Positions 1 to 8,410 of a stretch of DNA of 64,000 bases are shown in pieces. Within the stretch, counting starts at the first letter, position 1. Every line of letters begins with the position of its first letter. The notes beneath the pieces are model-generated. The model was not told where the DNA came from and ran no database searches. It was given only the letters and a program-made list of their open reading frames with translations. This DNA is from Guptibacillus spartinae. GTDB lineage: Bacteria > Bacillota > Bacilli > Bacillales > Guptibacillaceae. The position numbers and the translations under genes were made by a program. Location of the stretch: NCBI RefSeq assembly GCF_028610625.1, contig NZ_JAQQWU010000015.1:32839-96838 (forward strand), given 5' to 3'.

Positions 1-1289
1 TCTTTTTCTAATAGTTTGCCATTGTTTGCACCTGGATCGTGATCGCCGTGTCCTGCATCAACAACGATCGTCAGGTTATTTAAAGAGTTGCTGCCCTTCA
101 AAATTAAATAACCACTATGAACATAAGCCACTTGACCTTGATAGTTAATTTTCGCCCAGTCGCCAGCGTATCCGTAGATGGCGACTTCTGCGTTACGTGG
201 GAGTGCTCCGATCTTTGTTCCATTTATTTCAGGTGAAGTGCGAACATTTAAGCTTGAAGCTGTTACAATCCCTGTTTCTAAAACAACCTCTTCCGCTTGA
301 TCCTTCATTTTATAAGAATTCACGATACTTGTCGAAAGAGCACCTTCTCCACCTAGTACCATTAAAGAAGACGCATTTTGATAAAGATAGGTTTGAACGT
401 CAGAAATTGGCTTTACATCATGAGCTAAGACGACAGGTGAATTGAACTTTTCTGCTAATGAGGCGCCTGCTACAGCATCAGGATAGTCCTCTTTATCTAC
501 TTGAACAGAAGTTCCTCTTGCAAGAATGTAAGAGGAGCTTGAGGCAAAAAACGCTTTGTTCACTGCAAGATTTGTTAGAAAGCGATCTTGCCCTGAAAGA
601 CGAACCACTTTCTTGCCTTGCTGCTCTAATTGGGTGCGTACGTCCTCTGTTAGGACAGAAGATCCGCCAATTAAATAGACTGTCTTAATACTTGAAGGCA
701 GCTTAGGTGCCTTTGAAACAGTCGATAAATAAATCGGATAATTTTTAATAGCTGCTACGCTTGATGCGGAAAGAGAGTCAGCGACTTTCATACCATTAAC
801 AATAATCGCTGTAGACGTTTGATCAAGTCCAGCGGCTTCGTTAATTGCGTTAGCCGTTTCAAAACGATTTGATCCCTTCACACGTGAAACGGTGTATGTT
901 TTCTTTAGTTCATTTTCAACTTCTTGACTAACTGCTGCTGTACCGCCAAGGATATAAACCTTTTTTGTTCCTAAACGATCTAATTCTTTTGCAACGTTAG
1001 AATCGAGTTTTGTTGACCCGGTTAAAAGAATAGGAGCTTGTTTCGCTCCAGCTAAACCAGAACTTGCTAGTGCATCAAAAGGCATATCTGCACGAGTCAA
1101 GATCACAGCTTTTTCAGAGGTTGTTAGTTTTCCAGGTGAGACCCTTTTAGAAATTTCAATCGCAGTTTCAATGCGATTCGCTCCACTAATTCGTTCTACA
1201 TTATCGCTTGCTGATGTTTTGTCTGGAAAACTCATTCCTGTAAAAATTAAAATAACGGCCAGCATAAATATAAAAAACTTACTCCGCAC
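1..1289 (-). CDS. N-acetylmuramoyl-L-alanine amidase with cell-wall-binding repeats (partial, C-terminus off window)
   Basis: Peptidoglycan hydrolase exported to the cell wall, expected to cleave the lactoyl-Ala amide bond. The frame stays open from a GTG at 1289 (GGGGGA about 10 bases upstream) to the window edge, 429 codons. Domain order: hydrophobic signal peptide (FFIFMLAVILIFTGMSF), three tandem cell-wall-binding repeats of the PF04122 type (each opening with a version of RISGANRIETA and holding a YILGG or LIGG strand), an SH3b domain (motif LNVRTSPEINGTKIG), and the start of an Amidase_3 catalytic domain with the zinc-binding motif VVDAGHGDHDPG. The order resembles LytC-family amidases with the binding repeats in front. 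The rest of the catalytic domain lies upstream of base 1. No partner gene is visible. Family call is secure; the exact autolysin orthologue cannot be decided. Confidence 0.88.
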   Translation of the reverse strand, partial: MRSKFFIFMLAVILIFTGMSFPDKTSASDNVERISGANRIETAIEISKRVSPGKLTTSEKAVILTRADMPFDALASSGLAGAKQAPILLTGSTKLDSNVAKELDRLGTKKVYILGGTAAVSQEVENELKKTYTVSRVKGSNRFETANAINEAAGLDQTSTAIIVNGMKVADSLSASSVAAIKNYPIYLSTVSKAPKLPSSIKTVYLIGGSSVLTEDVRTQLEQQGKKVVRLSGQDRFLTNLAVNKAFFASSSSYILARGTSVQVDKEDYPDAVAGASLAEKFNSPVVLAHDVKPISDVQTYLYQNASSLMVLGGEGALSTSIVNSYKMKDQAEEVVLETGIVTASSLNVRTSPEINGTKIGALPRNAEVAIYGYAGDWAKINYQGQVAYVHSGYLILKGSNSLNNLTIVVDAGHGDHDPGANNGKLLEK

Positions 1290-1549
1290 GATGTGTATTC
1301 CCCCATATTGTATTTGTCTAGTTTCTTATGTACGTGGTGACGGCTCAACAACGAACAAACTAGCCTCCCTTCAAAATAGTATCAAATGGAAAGTATTTCT
1401 TAACTATTTTTAATATCGGTCACGAATATGAGAGATTATAGGGTCCTTTTGTACTAAAAACAGATAAAAATCGACTATTTTTCTTTTTTGCTTCTACAAA
1501 TTTCGAGTCTAGTCAATTTTGATCTATTAGGAAGTAGCACATGGTAAGA

Positions 1550-1578
1550 TTGACATCGCTTACTCTTTTCATTAAACT
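1550..1578 (+). promoter_or_regulatory. sigma-A promoter of the ABC-F leader
   Basis: A perfect -35 TTGACA (1550-1555), a 17-base spacer and TAAACT (1573-1578) as -10. Transcription would begin near 1585, giving a 5' leader of about 255 nt before the ABC-F start codon. Confidence 0.7.
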
Positions 1579-1616
1579 AATGACAACGAAAAGACGAAGG
1601 GAATGGTTAAGGAGCG

Positions 1617-1628
1617 ATGAAAAACTAA
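1617..1628 (+). CDS. putative three-codon leader peptide (MKN)
   Basis: ATG AAA AAC TAA preceded by TTAAGGAG, although the spacing to the ATG is only two bases. Its stop codon lies inside a predicted stem (1625-1630 with 1683-1688), so a ribosome sitting on it would change leader folding. An overlapping alternative, ATGGTTAAGGAGCGATGA at 1603-1620 (MVKER), could be the real leader ORF. Very short leader ORFs are known upstream of ABC-F resistance genes in Firmicutes; assignment here is inference. Confidence 0.35.
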   Translation: MKN

Positions 1629-1773
1629 TCTTATTTATTCAGAACAACTTTCAATAATTGAAATTGAGATTCTGGAGAATAGGATTAGTCTGCCCTTTTA
1701 ACCCCCAAGCTAGAGAGAACATGCTTCTTTAGGTTGTGTTCTTTTTAGCGTACATGGGAATGTGGAACGACAA

Positions 1774-1802
1774 GCCTCTCCAGAAAATGGGGAGGTTTTT
1801 TT
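1774..1802 (+). terminator. intrinsic terminator upstream of the ABC-F gene (attenuator)
   Basis: CCTCTCC (1775-1781) pairs with GGGGAGG (1789-1795, one G-U pair) and is followed at once by seven T (1796-1802). It lies between the promoter and the start codon, so basal transcription should stop here. The downstream CTCCCC could also pair with the GGGGAG arm, offering an alternative fold. Confidence 0.72.
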
Positions 1803-1840
1803 CTCCCCAAAGCATTTGAACGAAGAATGGGGGAGATCCA

Positions 1841-3517
1841 ATGAATGTAATGGCAATCAGAGGACTAAAAAAAAGCTTTGAAGAAAATCATTTATTTGAT
1901 CAAGTCAATCTCGATATCCATCAGGGAGAGCGTATTGGTATTGTCGGACCTAATGGTGCTGGTAAAACAACCCTAGCGAGGATTTTCGTAAATGAGATTG
2001 AGCCAGATCAAGGGACGATTTCGATTAAAGGGAAAATTGGTTATCTCAAGCAGTCGATCGATCAGGAGGAGAAGATAGGAGAACTTCGATTGGATGCCAA
2101 TTCTATTGACTTCAAAAGAGAAAAGGAGTTAGGTGTTGGAGCAATTCATGTAGATTCCGAGAATTTAAGCGGTGGTGAAAAGTTAAAACTAGCTCTCACG
2201 AAGATATGGTCGCTGAGTCCAGATGTATTAGTTCTCGATGAACCAACAAACCACTTAGATGAAAAAGGTGTAAATTGGTTGATTCGAGAGCTTCACTCCT
2301 TTCATGGTGCGGTTCTTGTTATCTCTCATGATCGTTATTTTCTAGATCAAACGATTAATCGCATTCTTGAAGTAGAAGCTGGAAAAATTAGTGATTATCA
2401 AGGAAACTACTCGGCCTATCGCATCGAAAAGCAAAAAAGATATGAAGATCAGCTGCATCATTATGCCGTACAACAAAAAGAAATAAAGCGGATAGAAGAC
2501 CAGCTTGCTGGATTAACGAACTGGTCAGAAAAAGCACACCGTGATTCAACAAAGCAAGATGGCGCGAAAGAATATTATCGAATGAAAGCAAAGAAGATGG
2601 ATCGTCAAGTGAAATCAAAGCGAAAACGACTGGAAAAGGAGTTACAGAAAAATCAATTTAAGCAACCTGAACAAGGAAAAGAAGTGCATTTTCAGTTTCG
2701 GGCAAACGACTCACGTGGCAAGCGTGTTATGGAAGCAGTTAATGCCGGGAAATGTTATGAGGAACGGTGGTTGTTTAAAAATAGTTCTTTTTATATGAAG
2801 CACGGAGAAAGAATTGGGGTCATTGGGGAAAACGGGTCTGGGAAAACGACTTTATTAAGAATTCTGCTAGGATTGGAGCAATTGAGCGAGGGAGAAGTGT
2901 GGAAAAGTCCATCGCTCAAAGTCGGCTATCTTTCACAAGATGTCCATGACCTTCCAGAAGAGAAGACCTCAATTGAGGTTTTAGATGTCGCAACGAAAGA
3001 AGAGATCTTTCAAGCAAAATCACTACTTGCTTCGATGGGAATAGAGCGAGAGCGAACCAATGCCACCATCGATCAACTCAGTCTTGGAGAACGAACAAAA
3101 CTTAAGCTGACGCGGTTGTTGATGAATCAATATGATGTATTAATCCTTGATGAGCCAACAAATCATCTAGATTTACCTTCACGAGAACAGCTAGAGTATA
3201 CTCTTCAAGAGTTTACAGGTAGTTTGTTAATCGTGTCACACGATGTTTACTTCATGGAAAAAATGTGTGATAAGCTGCTCGTTTTTGAAAATCAAAAAGT
3301 AAAAAGAGTGGAGCATTCTTTATCGCAGTATCGGGCTCGTCCAAAAGAAAAAAGCTTCTCTGCTTCTTCAAAAAAGAGTGAAGAACAAAAGATGCTTTTA
3401 GAAAATGAAATTTCTGCCCTTATTAGTAAGATTAGTTTATTACTGCCTGGTGATGAGAAAATAGCCGAGCTCGACGATAAACTTGCGATATTACTTGAGA
3501 AGAAGAGGTCACTTTAG
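1841..3517 (+). CDS. vmlR: ABC-F ribosomal protection protein, VmlR-like
   Basis: A 558-residue cytosolic twin-ATPase that, in this family, binds the ribosomal E site and displaces PTC antibiotics such as lincosamides, streptogramin A and pleuromutilins. NBD1 has Walker A GPNGAGKTT (about residue 36), signature LSGGEKLKL and Walker B VLVLDEPTNHLDE; NBD2 has GENGSGKTT (about residue 332), LSLGERTKL and [13 protein letters not shown]. There are no membrane segments. The basic interdomain linker (about residues 190-285, motif NWSEKAHRDSTK) and the C-terminal helical tail match B. subtilis VmlR closely, and length is close to VmlR (547 residues). Start is the ATG after GGGGGAG. The upstream terminator points to antibiotic-inducible attenuation. 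The last codons overlap the convergent small gene by 4 bp. Assignment to VmlR rather than another ARE-ABC-F subclass is from remembered sequence similarity. Confidence 0.85.
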   Translation: MNVMAIRGLKKSFEENHLFDQVNLDIHQGERIGIVGPNGAGKTTLARIFVNEIEPDQGTISIKGKIGYLKQSIDQEEKIGELRLDANSIDFKREKELGVGAIHVDSENLSGGEKLKLALTKIWSLSPDVLVLDEPTNHLDEKGVNWLIRELHSFHGAVLVISHDRYFLDQTINRILEVEAGKISDYQGNYSAYRIEKQKRYEDQLHHYAVQQKEIKRIEDQLAGLTNWSEKAHRDSTKQDGAKEYYRMKAKKMDRQVKSKRKRLEKELQKNQFKQPEQGKEVHFQFRANDSRGKRVMEAVNAGKCYEERWLFKNSSFYMKHGERIGVIGENGSGKTTLLRILLGLEQLSEGEVWKSPSLKVGYLSQDVHDLPEEKTSIEVLDVATKEEIFQAKSLLASMGIERERTNATIDQLSLGERTKLKLTRLLMNQYDVLILDEPTNHLDLPSREQLEYTLQEFTGSLLIVSHDVYFMEKMCDKLLVFENQKVKRVEHSLSQYRARPKEKSFSASSKKSEEQKMLLENEISALISKISLLLPGDEKIAELDDKLAILLEKKRSL

Positions 3518-3696
3518 ACGTCTTCTACTGCAAAAAAGCGTTCTACTGAATACAAATCGGCTTTTGGGTGATTACGAAGAAGGACGTAGCCTTCACGCTG
3601 TGCTTCTTCGAAATTATCATACTCGTCTTCCGAATGAAAAATCGCTCGACGTCTTTCGTTATAGAGGGTAATGGAGTAGTATTCTTTAATTTCCAT
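3514..3696 (-). CDS. small hypothetical protein, 60 residues
   Basis: Not recognised. It starts at an ATG with AAGGAGAG about 7 bases upstream, good support for translation. The protein is charged and Tyr-rich (begins MEIKEYYSITLYN, ends FFAVEDV) with no signal peptide or membrane segment, and looks like a small compact soluble alpha/beta domain. Its 3' end overlaps the end of the ABC-F gene by 4 bp in convergent orientation, and its start is divergent from the MOSC gene. Confidence 0.62.
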   Translation of the reverse strand: MEIKEYYSITLYNERRRAIFHSEDEYDNFEEAQREGYVLLRNHPKADLYSVERFFAVEDV

Positions 3697-3818
3697 TCAT
3701 CTCTCTCCTTTTTCCTATGTTTTTACTAGTTTTATGCAAATCTCTTATTGTTTATACTAGAATTATAGAAAAAATGAGATTTCTTCGCTTTGGTTACACT
3801 AAGGAGAGAGGGGAGTGG

Positions 3819-4559
3819 ATGATCATTCATATCGGAACAATAAGTGAAATTATGCGTCATCCTGTAAAATCAATGACAGGTGAAGTGGTGTCGGAGACAA
3901 TGGTTATGAATTACGGGCTGTATGGTGATCGCAGTCATGTCATTTTAGATGAGAAAGAATCGTTTTTTACGATTACACAGTTTCCATCTCTTGTGTGCTA
4001 TCAAGCATCATTTCGCACATCAGAATCACTAGACGCGTACCCTGAGCCATCCATTGTGACACCAGAAGGAGAAACATTTAAATGGTCGGACGTTACCTGG
4101 TTAAAAGACCTCGAAGAAAAAGCTTCCAAGCAATTAACAAAAAAAGTTTACCATCCTGAGCATGTTCCGATTGGACCGATCGAGGAAGAACACCTTTTGG
4201 TCGTAACGGATGCTTCACTTCAAGCATTATCGGAATCATGGGGCAAACAAACCGACGAACGGCGGTTTCGGCCAAATCTAAAACTCAATTTATTGGAGAA
4301 AATCCCATTTATCGAACAAACCTGGGAAGGAAAATACTTGAGAATAGGTGAAGAAGTACTCATTCAATTCGTAAAGCCCTGTGAACGTTGTATGATTATC
4401 ACAGTTGACCCCGAATCCGGAGAGAAACAGCCAGGATTATTGAAGAAGGTTGCGAAAGAACACAAGAATGTCTTTGGAATGTATGCTCGAGTGATTCGAC
4501 CTGGACAGATAAGTACGAGTGATCAAGTGTGGCTCCTAGATAAAATTGAAGTGATATAA
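3819..4559 (+). CDS. MOSC domain-containing protein
   Basis: A 246-residue cytosolic protein of the MOSC family, the C-terminal fold of molybdenum cofactor sulfurases; family members handle sulfur or N-oxide substrates using a conserved cysteine. The N-terminal beta-barrel motif GTISEIMRHPVKSMTGE is followed by YGDRSHVILDEK, and the C-terminal MOSC core carries RFRPNLKL and the conserved Cys region VKPCERCMI. I start it at the ATG preceded by AAGGAGAGAGGGG; an upstream in-frame ATG at 3717 lacks a ribosome binding site. A TATACT element near 3755 may be its -10. It stands alone; no molybdopterin genes are near. Confidence 0.85.
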   Translation: MIIHIGTISEIMRHPVKSMTGEVVSETMVMNYGLYGDRSHVILDEKESFFTITQFPSLVCYQASFRTSESLDAYPEPSIVTPEGETFKWSDVTWLKDLEEKASKQLTKKVYHPEHVPIGPIEEEHLLVVTDASLQALSESWGKQTDERRFRPNLKLNLLEKIPFIEQTWEGKYLRIGEEVLIQFVKPCERCMIITVDPESGEKQPGLLKKVAKEHKNVFGMYARVIRPGQISTSDQVWLLDKIEVI

Positions 4560-4634
4560 GGATGAAATTCCCATTAGCGATTTGTTGTTTTTACGTTAGA
4601 AATAACGTTGATCAGGGTACAAGTAGTAATGAAG

Positions 4635-4709
4635 CCCCGTCTTTGGATGGGATGCTTCGATTTCCACACAGGAGGGGTCCCATCCACGGGGTGGGGGCCC
4701 ATTTTTTTG
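4635..4709 (+). terminator. complex GC-rich hairpin with T-run after the MOSC gene
   Basis: CCCCGT (4635-4640) pairs perfectly with ACGGGG (4686-4691), and after a 4-base bulge GGATGGGA (4645-4652) pairs perfectly with TCCCATCC (4678-4685), enclosing a 25-base loop. The T-run (4703-4709) begins 12 bases after the stem. A competing pairing of ATGGG (4647-4651) with CCCAT (4698-4702) would end exactly at the T-run. Probably a terminator for the MOSC transcript; the two exclusive folds leave room for a regulatory element ahead of pepF. Confidence 0.55.
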
Positions 4710-4820
4710 TCTTTTTACTTATCAAATGTGCTCATTATGACTTCACGTGAATGATAGGCTGTCAGAAAATTCTGTGGTAAACTATGGAATGGTACATAAA
4801 GCATCTTAAGGGGGAAGAAG

Positions 4821-6518
4821 ATGAGTACGTTTTACGTTGAAAAATATGATTTTAAGAACCCATCTCAATTAGAGGAGGCGTTTAAATCTCTTCTTGATCA
4901 GCCAATTCATTCGGCTGATGAACTAGAAAAATGGGTAATGAATGTATCAGAATTAATGGATGGCGTAGCGGAAGGTCTGGCTGGGCACTATATTGATTTC
5001 CAATGCCACAGTAATAGCGAAGAAGCGAAGAAAGCCATTGAGCATGATCAAGAAAATATTGAACCAATGGTGAAGCGCTATGAAGGGGAATTTGATAAAA
5101 AGTTTCAGAGCTCCCCTTATAGACTGGAGCTTAACCAGGAGTATTACAAGCAATATCTGCTTCGAAAAGAAAATGCGATGGCGCTTTTCAATGAAGAAAA
5201 TATTGATTTGGAAGTGGAAGAGGACCGAATTGTCAATCGGTATTTTGAGCATACAGGGTCTCTTTCGTTTCCTTGGAACGGACAAGAGAAAACGCTTAGC
5301 GAAATGTTCCTTCTAATGCAGGACGGAGATCGTTCAATTCGTAAAAGCGCGATGGAAGAAATCTTTCAAACGTTATTAACGAAGAAAGAAGAGTTACAAG
5401 AAATTATGGATGAGCTAATTCAGCTGCGTCAGAAAAAAGCTGAAAACGTGAATCTACCGAACTACCGCGATTATATGTTTAAGAAATACGAGCGTTTCGA
5501 TTATACACCTGAAGATTGTAAAGCACTTGCAGAAGCGGTTCGAAAGCATGTTGTCCCTTTAAAGGAAAAGTTACAGAAGAAGCATCAGCAGGAGCTTGGA
5601 ATCAAAGAGTATAAGCCATGGGATACGAGAGCTGTTCCAGAAGATAAGCAACCGCTTCGTCCTTTTAACAAAATCGAAGAGCTAATTAAAGGCACATCTG
5701 ATATTTTTGATCAGCTGTCTCCACGCTTTTCTTACCTTTTAAATGAGATGAATGAGAAGGGGGCACTTGACCTTGAAAGTCGCAAAGGAAAGGCACAGGG
5801 CGGTTTTTGTGAGTATTTGCCGGTTTCAGAGCTTTCCTTTATTTTCATGAATAGCACAAAGTCACAAGATGATTTTATTACCCTTCTTCACGAAATGGGT
5901 CACTGTATTCATAATGATTTTAAACGTAATCAGATGCTGTCCGCCTATCAAGATACGCCGATGGAGTCAGCTGAGCTTGCGAGTATGACAATGGAACTTC
6001 TTACGATGGACTATTGGAATCTCATGTATAAGGATGAAAAAGAACTACTCCGAGCTAAGAGAGAGCAGCTTGAAGGAATCATTCTCTTTCTTCCAAATGG
6101 GATCGTGGTGGATCAGTTCCAACACTGGATGTATGAAAACCCTAACCATACGAGCAAGGAACGAAGTGAGAAGTATATGGAGCTTTCCCGTACGTATGAT
6201 TCTTCTTTCGTGGATTGGACAGGGCAAGAAGAATGGATTCAAAATAATTGGCAGCTCATTCTTCATATTTTTGAAGTGCCGTTTTATTATATTGAATACG
6301 TGATTGCGCAACTTGGCGCTATTCAGATGTATCGCCAGTATCGTGAAAACCCTGAACAAGCACTTGAAAATTATAACCGTGCCTTATCACTAGGAAGCTC
6401 GGTTTCGTTAGCTGAAGTTTATGAAGCAGCTGGTATTCACTTTGACTTCTCTGAAACGATGATCAAAGGATTAATGGACTTCATTGCAATTGAGCTCGAA
6501 TCAATACCTGAAGACTGA
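4821..6518 (+). CDS. pepF: M3 family oligoendopeptidase (PepF-like)
   Basis: A 565-residue cytosolic zinc metallopeptidase expected to trim oligopeptides of roughly 7-17 residues. The zinc site is LLHEMGHCIHNDF around residue 356 (HExxH), followed about 25 residues on by the downstream glutamate in MESAELASMTMEL. Length fits the shorter 'oligoendopeptidase, M3 family' class. No signal peptide. Start ATG follows AAGGGGGAAGAAG. Stand-alone gene, ended by the convergent hairpin at 6524-6549. Confidence 0.92.
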   Translation: MSTFYVEKYDFKNPSQLEEAFKSLLDQPIHSADELEKWVMNVSELMDGVAEGLAGHYIDFQCHSNSEEAKKAIEHDQENIEPMVKRYEGEFDKKFQSSPYRLELNQEYYKQYLLRKENAMALFNEENIDLEVEEDRIVNRYFEHTGSLSFPWNGQEKTLSEMFLLMQDGDRSIRKSAMEEIFQTLLTKKEELQEIMDELIQLRQKKAENVNLPNYRDYMFKKYERFDYTPEDCKALAEAVRKHVVPLKEKLQKKHQQELGIKEYKPWDTRAVPEDKQPLRPFNKIEELIKGTSDIFDQLSPRFSYLLNEMNEKGALDLESRKGKAQGGFCEYLPVSELSFIFMNSTKSQDDFITLLHEMGHCIHNDFKRNQMLSAYQDTPMESAELASMTMELLTMDYWNLMYKDEKELLRAKREQLEGIILFLPNGIVVDQFQHWMYENPNHTSKERSEKYMELSRTYDSSFVDWTGQEEWIQNNWQLILHIFEVPFYYIEYVIAQLGAIQMYRQYRENPEQALENYNRALSLGSSVSLAEVYEAAGIHFDFSETMIKGLMDFIAIELESIPED

Positions 6519-6523
6519 TGAAA

Positions 6524-6549
6524 AGCCCCTCTCCGAATAGGAAGGGGCT
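6524..6549. terminator. bidirectional hairpin between pepF and the convergent gene
   Basis: AGCCCCT (6524-6530) pairs with AGGGGCT (6543-6549), with further CTCC/GGA pairing inside. Read on the minus strand it ends in TTTTC, so it works best for the minus-strand gene. Confidence 0.6.
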
Positions 6550-6581
6550 ATTTGATGTTCTACCAGTTGACTGAGGTTATC

Positions 6582-6866
6582 TTATTGATTGTCATCAATT
6601 GTCCACACCTTGCAGCTTGGACACTGAATGATCTCAAATCGGTCCTTTTTTAGTTCATCCATCCACTCTTCCCATGAATCATGCTCAGGGGACATTTCAA
6701 GCGTTTTAACTGTCTGTAATTCATCTCCGTCACTGTTGGTGCACGTACACTCTACTATTGCAAGATTAGAATCTTGATAATCCTGTTCTTTTGTCTGTTC
6801 AACGGACCAGTTAATTAGTCGCTGATCCATAGGGCGGCGTTCTTTGTAATGTGTTCGAGTTAACAT
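6582..6866 (-). CDS. hypothetical protein with two Cys pairs, 94 residues
   Basis: Not recognised. The ATG follows AAGGAGTG at good spacing. The acidic soluble protein holds a CTC motif near residue 40 and a C-terminal CPSC knuckle (FEIIQCPSCKVWTIDD), so a metal-binding or redox site is possible but the pattern matches no zinc-finger family I know. A Trp/Glu-rich helix (SWEEWMDELKKDRFE) precedes the CPSC. It is convergent with pepF and divergent from the next gene. Confidence 0.66.
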   Translation of the reverse strand: MLTRTHYKERRPMDQRLINWSVEQTKEQDYQDSNLAIVECTCTNSDGDELQTVKTLEMSPEHDSWEEWMDELKKDRFEIIQCPSCKVWTIDDNQ

Positions 6867-7033
6867 GGAATCACTCCTTATTGTGAGATCTTAAGTGTTC
6901 TTGTTCTTTACCTCATTAGCGAAATAGCCTATGATAGAAGTAACATTTTTCACTATTCTGCATGTTCAAAATTGACATGGAGCATCCTTTTCCTAGTCCG
7001 TTATAGTTGATACTCATTTAAGGAGGGATACAC

Positions 7034-7696
7034 TTGTCAGAAAAAGAGCTTTACAATGCAGTTGTTCTCTCAGAGAGGCTGTATTTTAGTAACACTTTTC
7101 AAAAGGTGCTTGAGCAACACAATATTGTTCAAGTAGAGCGTACGAGACTGACAGAATATACGTACAAGAGCACGTTTCGAAATGGAGACTTGGCCCTTAC
7201 AGCATACTATTTTGCTAATCATGAAGTTATGTTTGTTCAGGCAAGTGAACTCTATTCCTTATTTGTTATTGCGCTAGATTCTGTCATTGAAGGAATAACT
7301 GGAATGGAGATTTACCTAGAAAAAACTAAGAATGTTCACAGTCTTATCCAAATGGAAAACCGTATAGTGAATGAGAAAGGAAAATGTGAGAAATTCCCCT
7401 ATATGCAACTCTATGGCCAGGAACTATGGCATTCCCCCGCATTTTTGTTAGCGAATCGTGAGGGGTTGCTACAGCTCCGTGAAGCGATTGATGTTGCGTT
7501 GCAAAACGGGGAGTACCGACACGTGACAAGTTCTTCAGATGGTGATGGATACGACCTCTTGATTAAACGAATTGAAGAAGAGGTTGAGTGGTCGCGTGTG
7601 GAAACACCGTATACGGCACTCTCCAGTAAGGAAGAAAATGCGATTAAGCCTTCTGAATTATTTAGTCAGTATCGAACTATTCTCGAAGAAGAATAA
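7034..7696 (+). CDS. hypothetical protein, 220 residues
   Basis: Not recognised. Start is TTG, decided by AGGAGGG at 7021-7027 with six bases of spacing. The protein is soluble, mixed alpha/beta and acidic at the C-terminus, without cysteine-rich or nucleotide-binding motifs. The N-terminal half looks like a small beta-sheet domain (TEYTYKSTFRNGDLALTAYYF), followed by LWHSPAFLLANREGLLQLREAI, resembling phage-like or stress-associated proteins that position a helix pair. Single-gene transcription unit ended by a strong terminator. Confidence 0.7.
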   Translation: MSEKELYNAVVLSERLYFSNTFQKVLEQHNIVQVERTRLTEYTYKSTFRNGDLALTAYYFANHEVMFVQASELYSLFVIALDSVIEGITGMEIYLEKTKNVHSLIQMENRIVNEKGKCEKFPYMQLYGQELWHSPAFLLANREGLLQLREAIDVALQNGEYRHVTSSSDGDGYDLLIKRIEEEVEWSRVETPYTALSSKEENAIKPSELFSQYRTILEEE

Positions 7697-7706
7697 CCGA
7701 TTATAA

Positions 7707-7747
7707 CGCAGAACATTCTTGCCCCGGGTGCTTCTGCGCTTTTTTTA
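7707..7747 (+). terminator. intrinsic terminator
   Basis: CGCAGAA (7707-7713) pairs with TTCTGCG (7732-7738), followed by an eight-T run. Confidence 0.85.
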
Positions 7748-7909
7748 TTTAGTCCACCTCGCTTCATACTTCACAGCCTTATTCCAGCCTTCTTCTAATG
7801 ATGTTACCCGCTTTTTAAAAAAAAATTCATAAAAGGATGATAGGTTCTCATCCGAGAATGGTATATACTGTCATCATGGAAAAATGTTATAGCCGTTGAG
7901 GAGGAAAAA

Positions 7910-8398
7910 ATGACGAAAATTCATGCGACGTTACTATCCATGGTGATCTTACATAATGAAGAAACGGATGAAATTCTCTTATTAAATCGTCCGTCTGAAG
8001 CGGGTTTCCCCGGCTACATAGGGCCAGGTGGCAAAATTGAGCTGTCAGAAAGTTTCGCAGAAGGTGCGGCGAGAGAACTCCTAGAAGAAACGGGTTTCAT
8101 TGTTCAACCAGCCGATTTCATTTTTAAAGGGATTGACGAATTTATCATACAAGATGAAAAGTATCGCTATATTGTGTTCAACTATCTAGCGCGATCGTTC
8201 TCGGGTACCCCTCATGCGAATCCTCCTGAAGGGGAGTTACATTGGGTGAAAAGAAGCGCCGCTCACAAACTTCCAATGCAAGAGTGGTTTCAGGAAAGAC
8301 TTCCGAAGTTTTTTGAAAAGGGGACTTTTGAAGTTTCGGTTGAATATGAGAGGCATAATGAAACGCCAATAAAGGAAACGCGAAGGACGCTCGGATAA
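7910..8398 (+). CDS. Nudix hydrolase (MutT/8-oxo-dGTP diphosphatase-like)
   Basis: A 162-residue hydrolase of nucleoside diphosphates linked to another moiety. The Nudix box is complete: G-KIELS-E-SFAEGAA-RELLEETGF, about residues 43-66. The front end IHATLLSMVILHNEETDEILLLNRP resembles Bacillus MutT/YtkD-like enzymes that work on oxidised dGTP, but substrate cannot be read from sequence. GGAGG lies five bases before the ATG. The GNAT gene follows 12 bp downstream, so the two are probably co-transcribed. Confidence 0.85.
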   Translation: MTKIHATLLSMVILHNEETDEILLLNRPSEAGFPGYIGPGGKIELSESFAEGAARELLEETGFIVQPADFIFKGIDEFIIQDEKYRYIVFNYLARSFSGTPHANPPEGELHWVKRSAAHKLPMQEWFQERLPKFFEKGTFEVSVEYERHNETPIKETRRTLG

Positions 8399-8410
8399 GG
8401 AGAGATACAA

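Larger units (their letters stand above)
1290..1840. other. 551-bp intergenic region holding the ABC-F leader
   Basis: Divergent intergenic region between the amidase (minus) and the ABC-F gene (plus). Bases 1290-1545 are AT-rich with no credible gene. From 1550 onward come a sigma-A promoter, tiny leader ORFs, a stem pairing CTAATC (1625-1630) with GATTAG (1683-1688), a weaker hairpin AGAACA/TGTTCT near 1714-1743 followed by a short T-run, and a strong terminator at 1774-1802. Together this reads as a regulatory leader of roughly 250 nt rather than empty spacer. Confidence 0.6.

Noticed and set aside
197..688. Plus-strand ORFs inside the amidase region
   Set aside because: They lie antisense to a long, well-conserved amidase frame with signal peptide and repeats.
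2388..2618. 76-residue minus ORF in the ABC-F gene
   Set aside because: Antisense shadow of a strongly conserved linker; no ribosome binding site.
4562..4750. 62-residue ORF after the MOSC gene
   Set aside because: It runs through the terminator hairpin and lacks a ribosome binding site.
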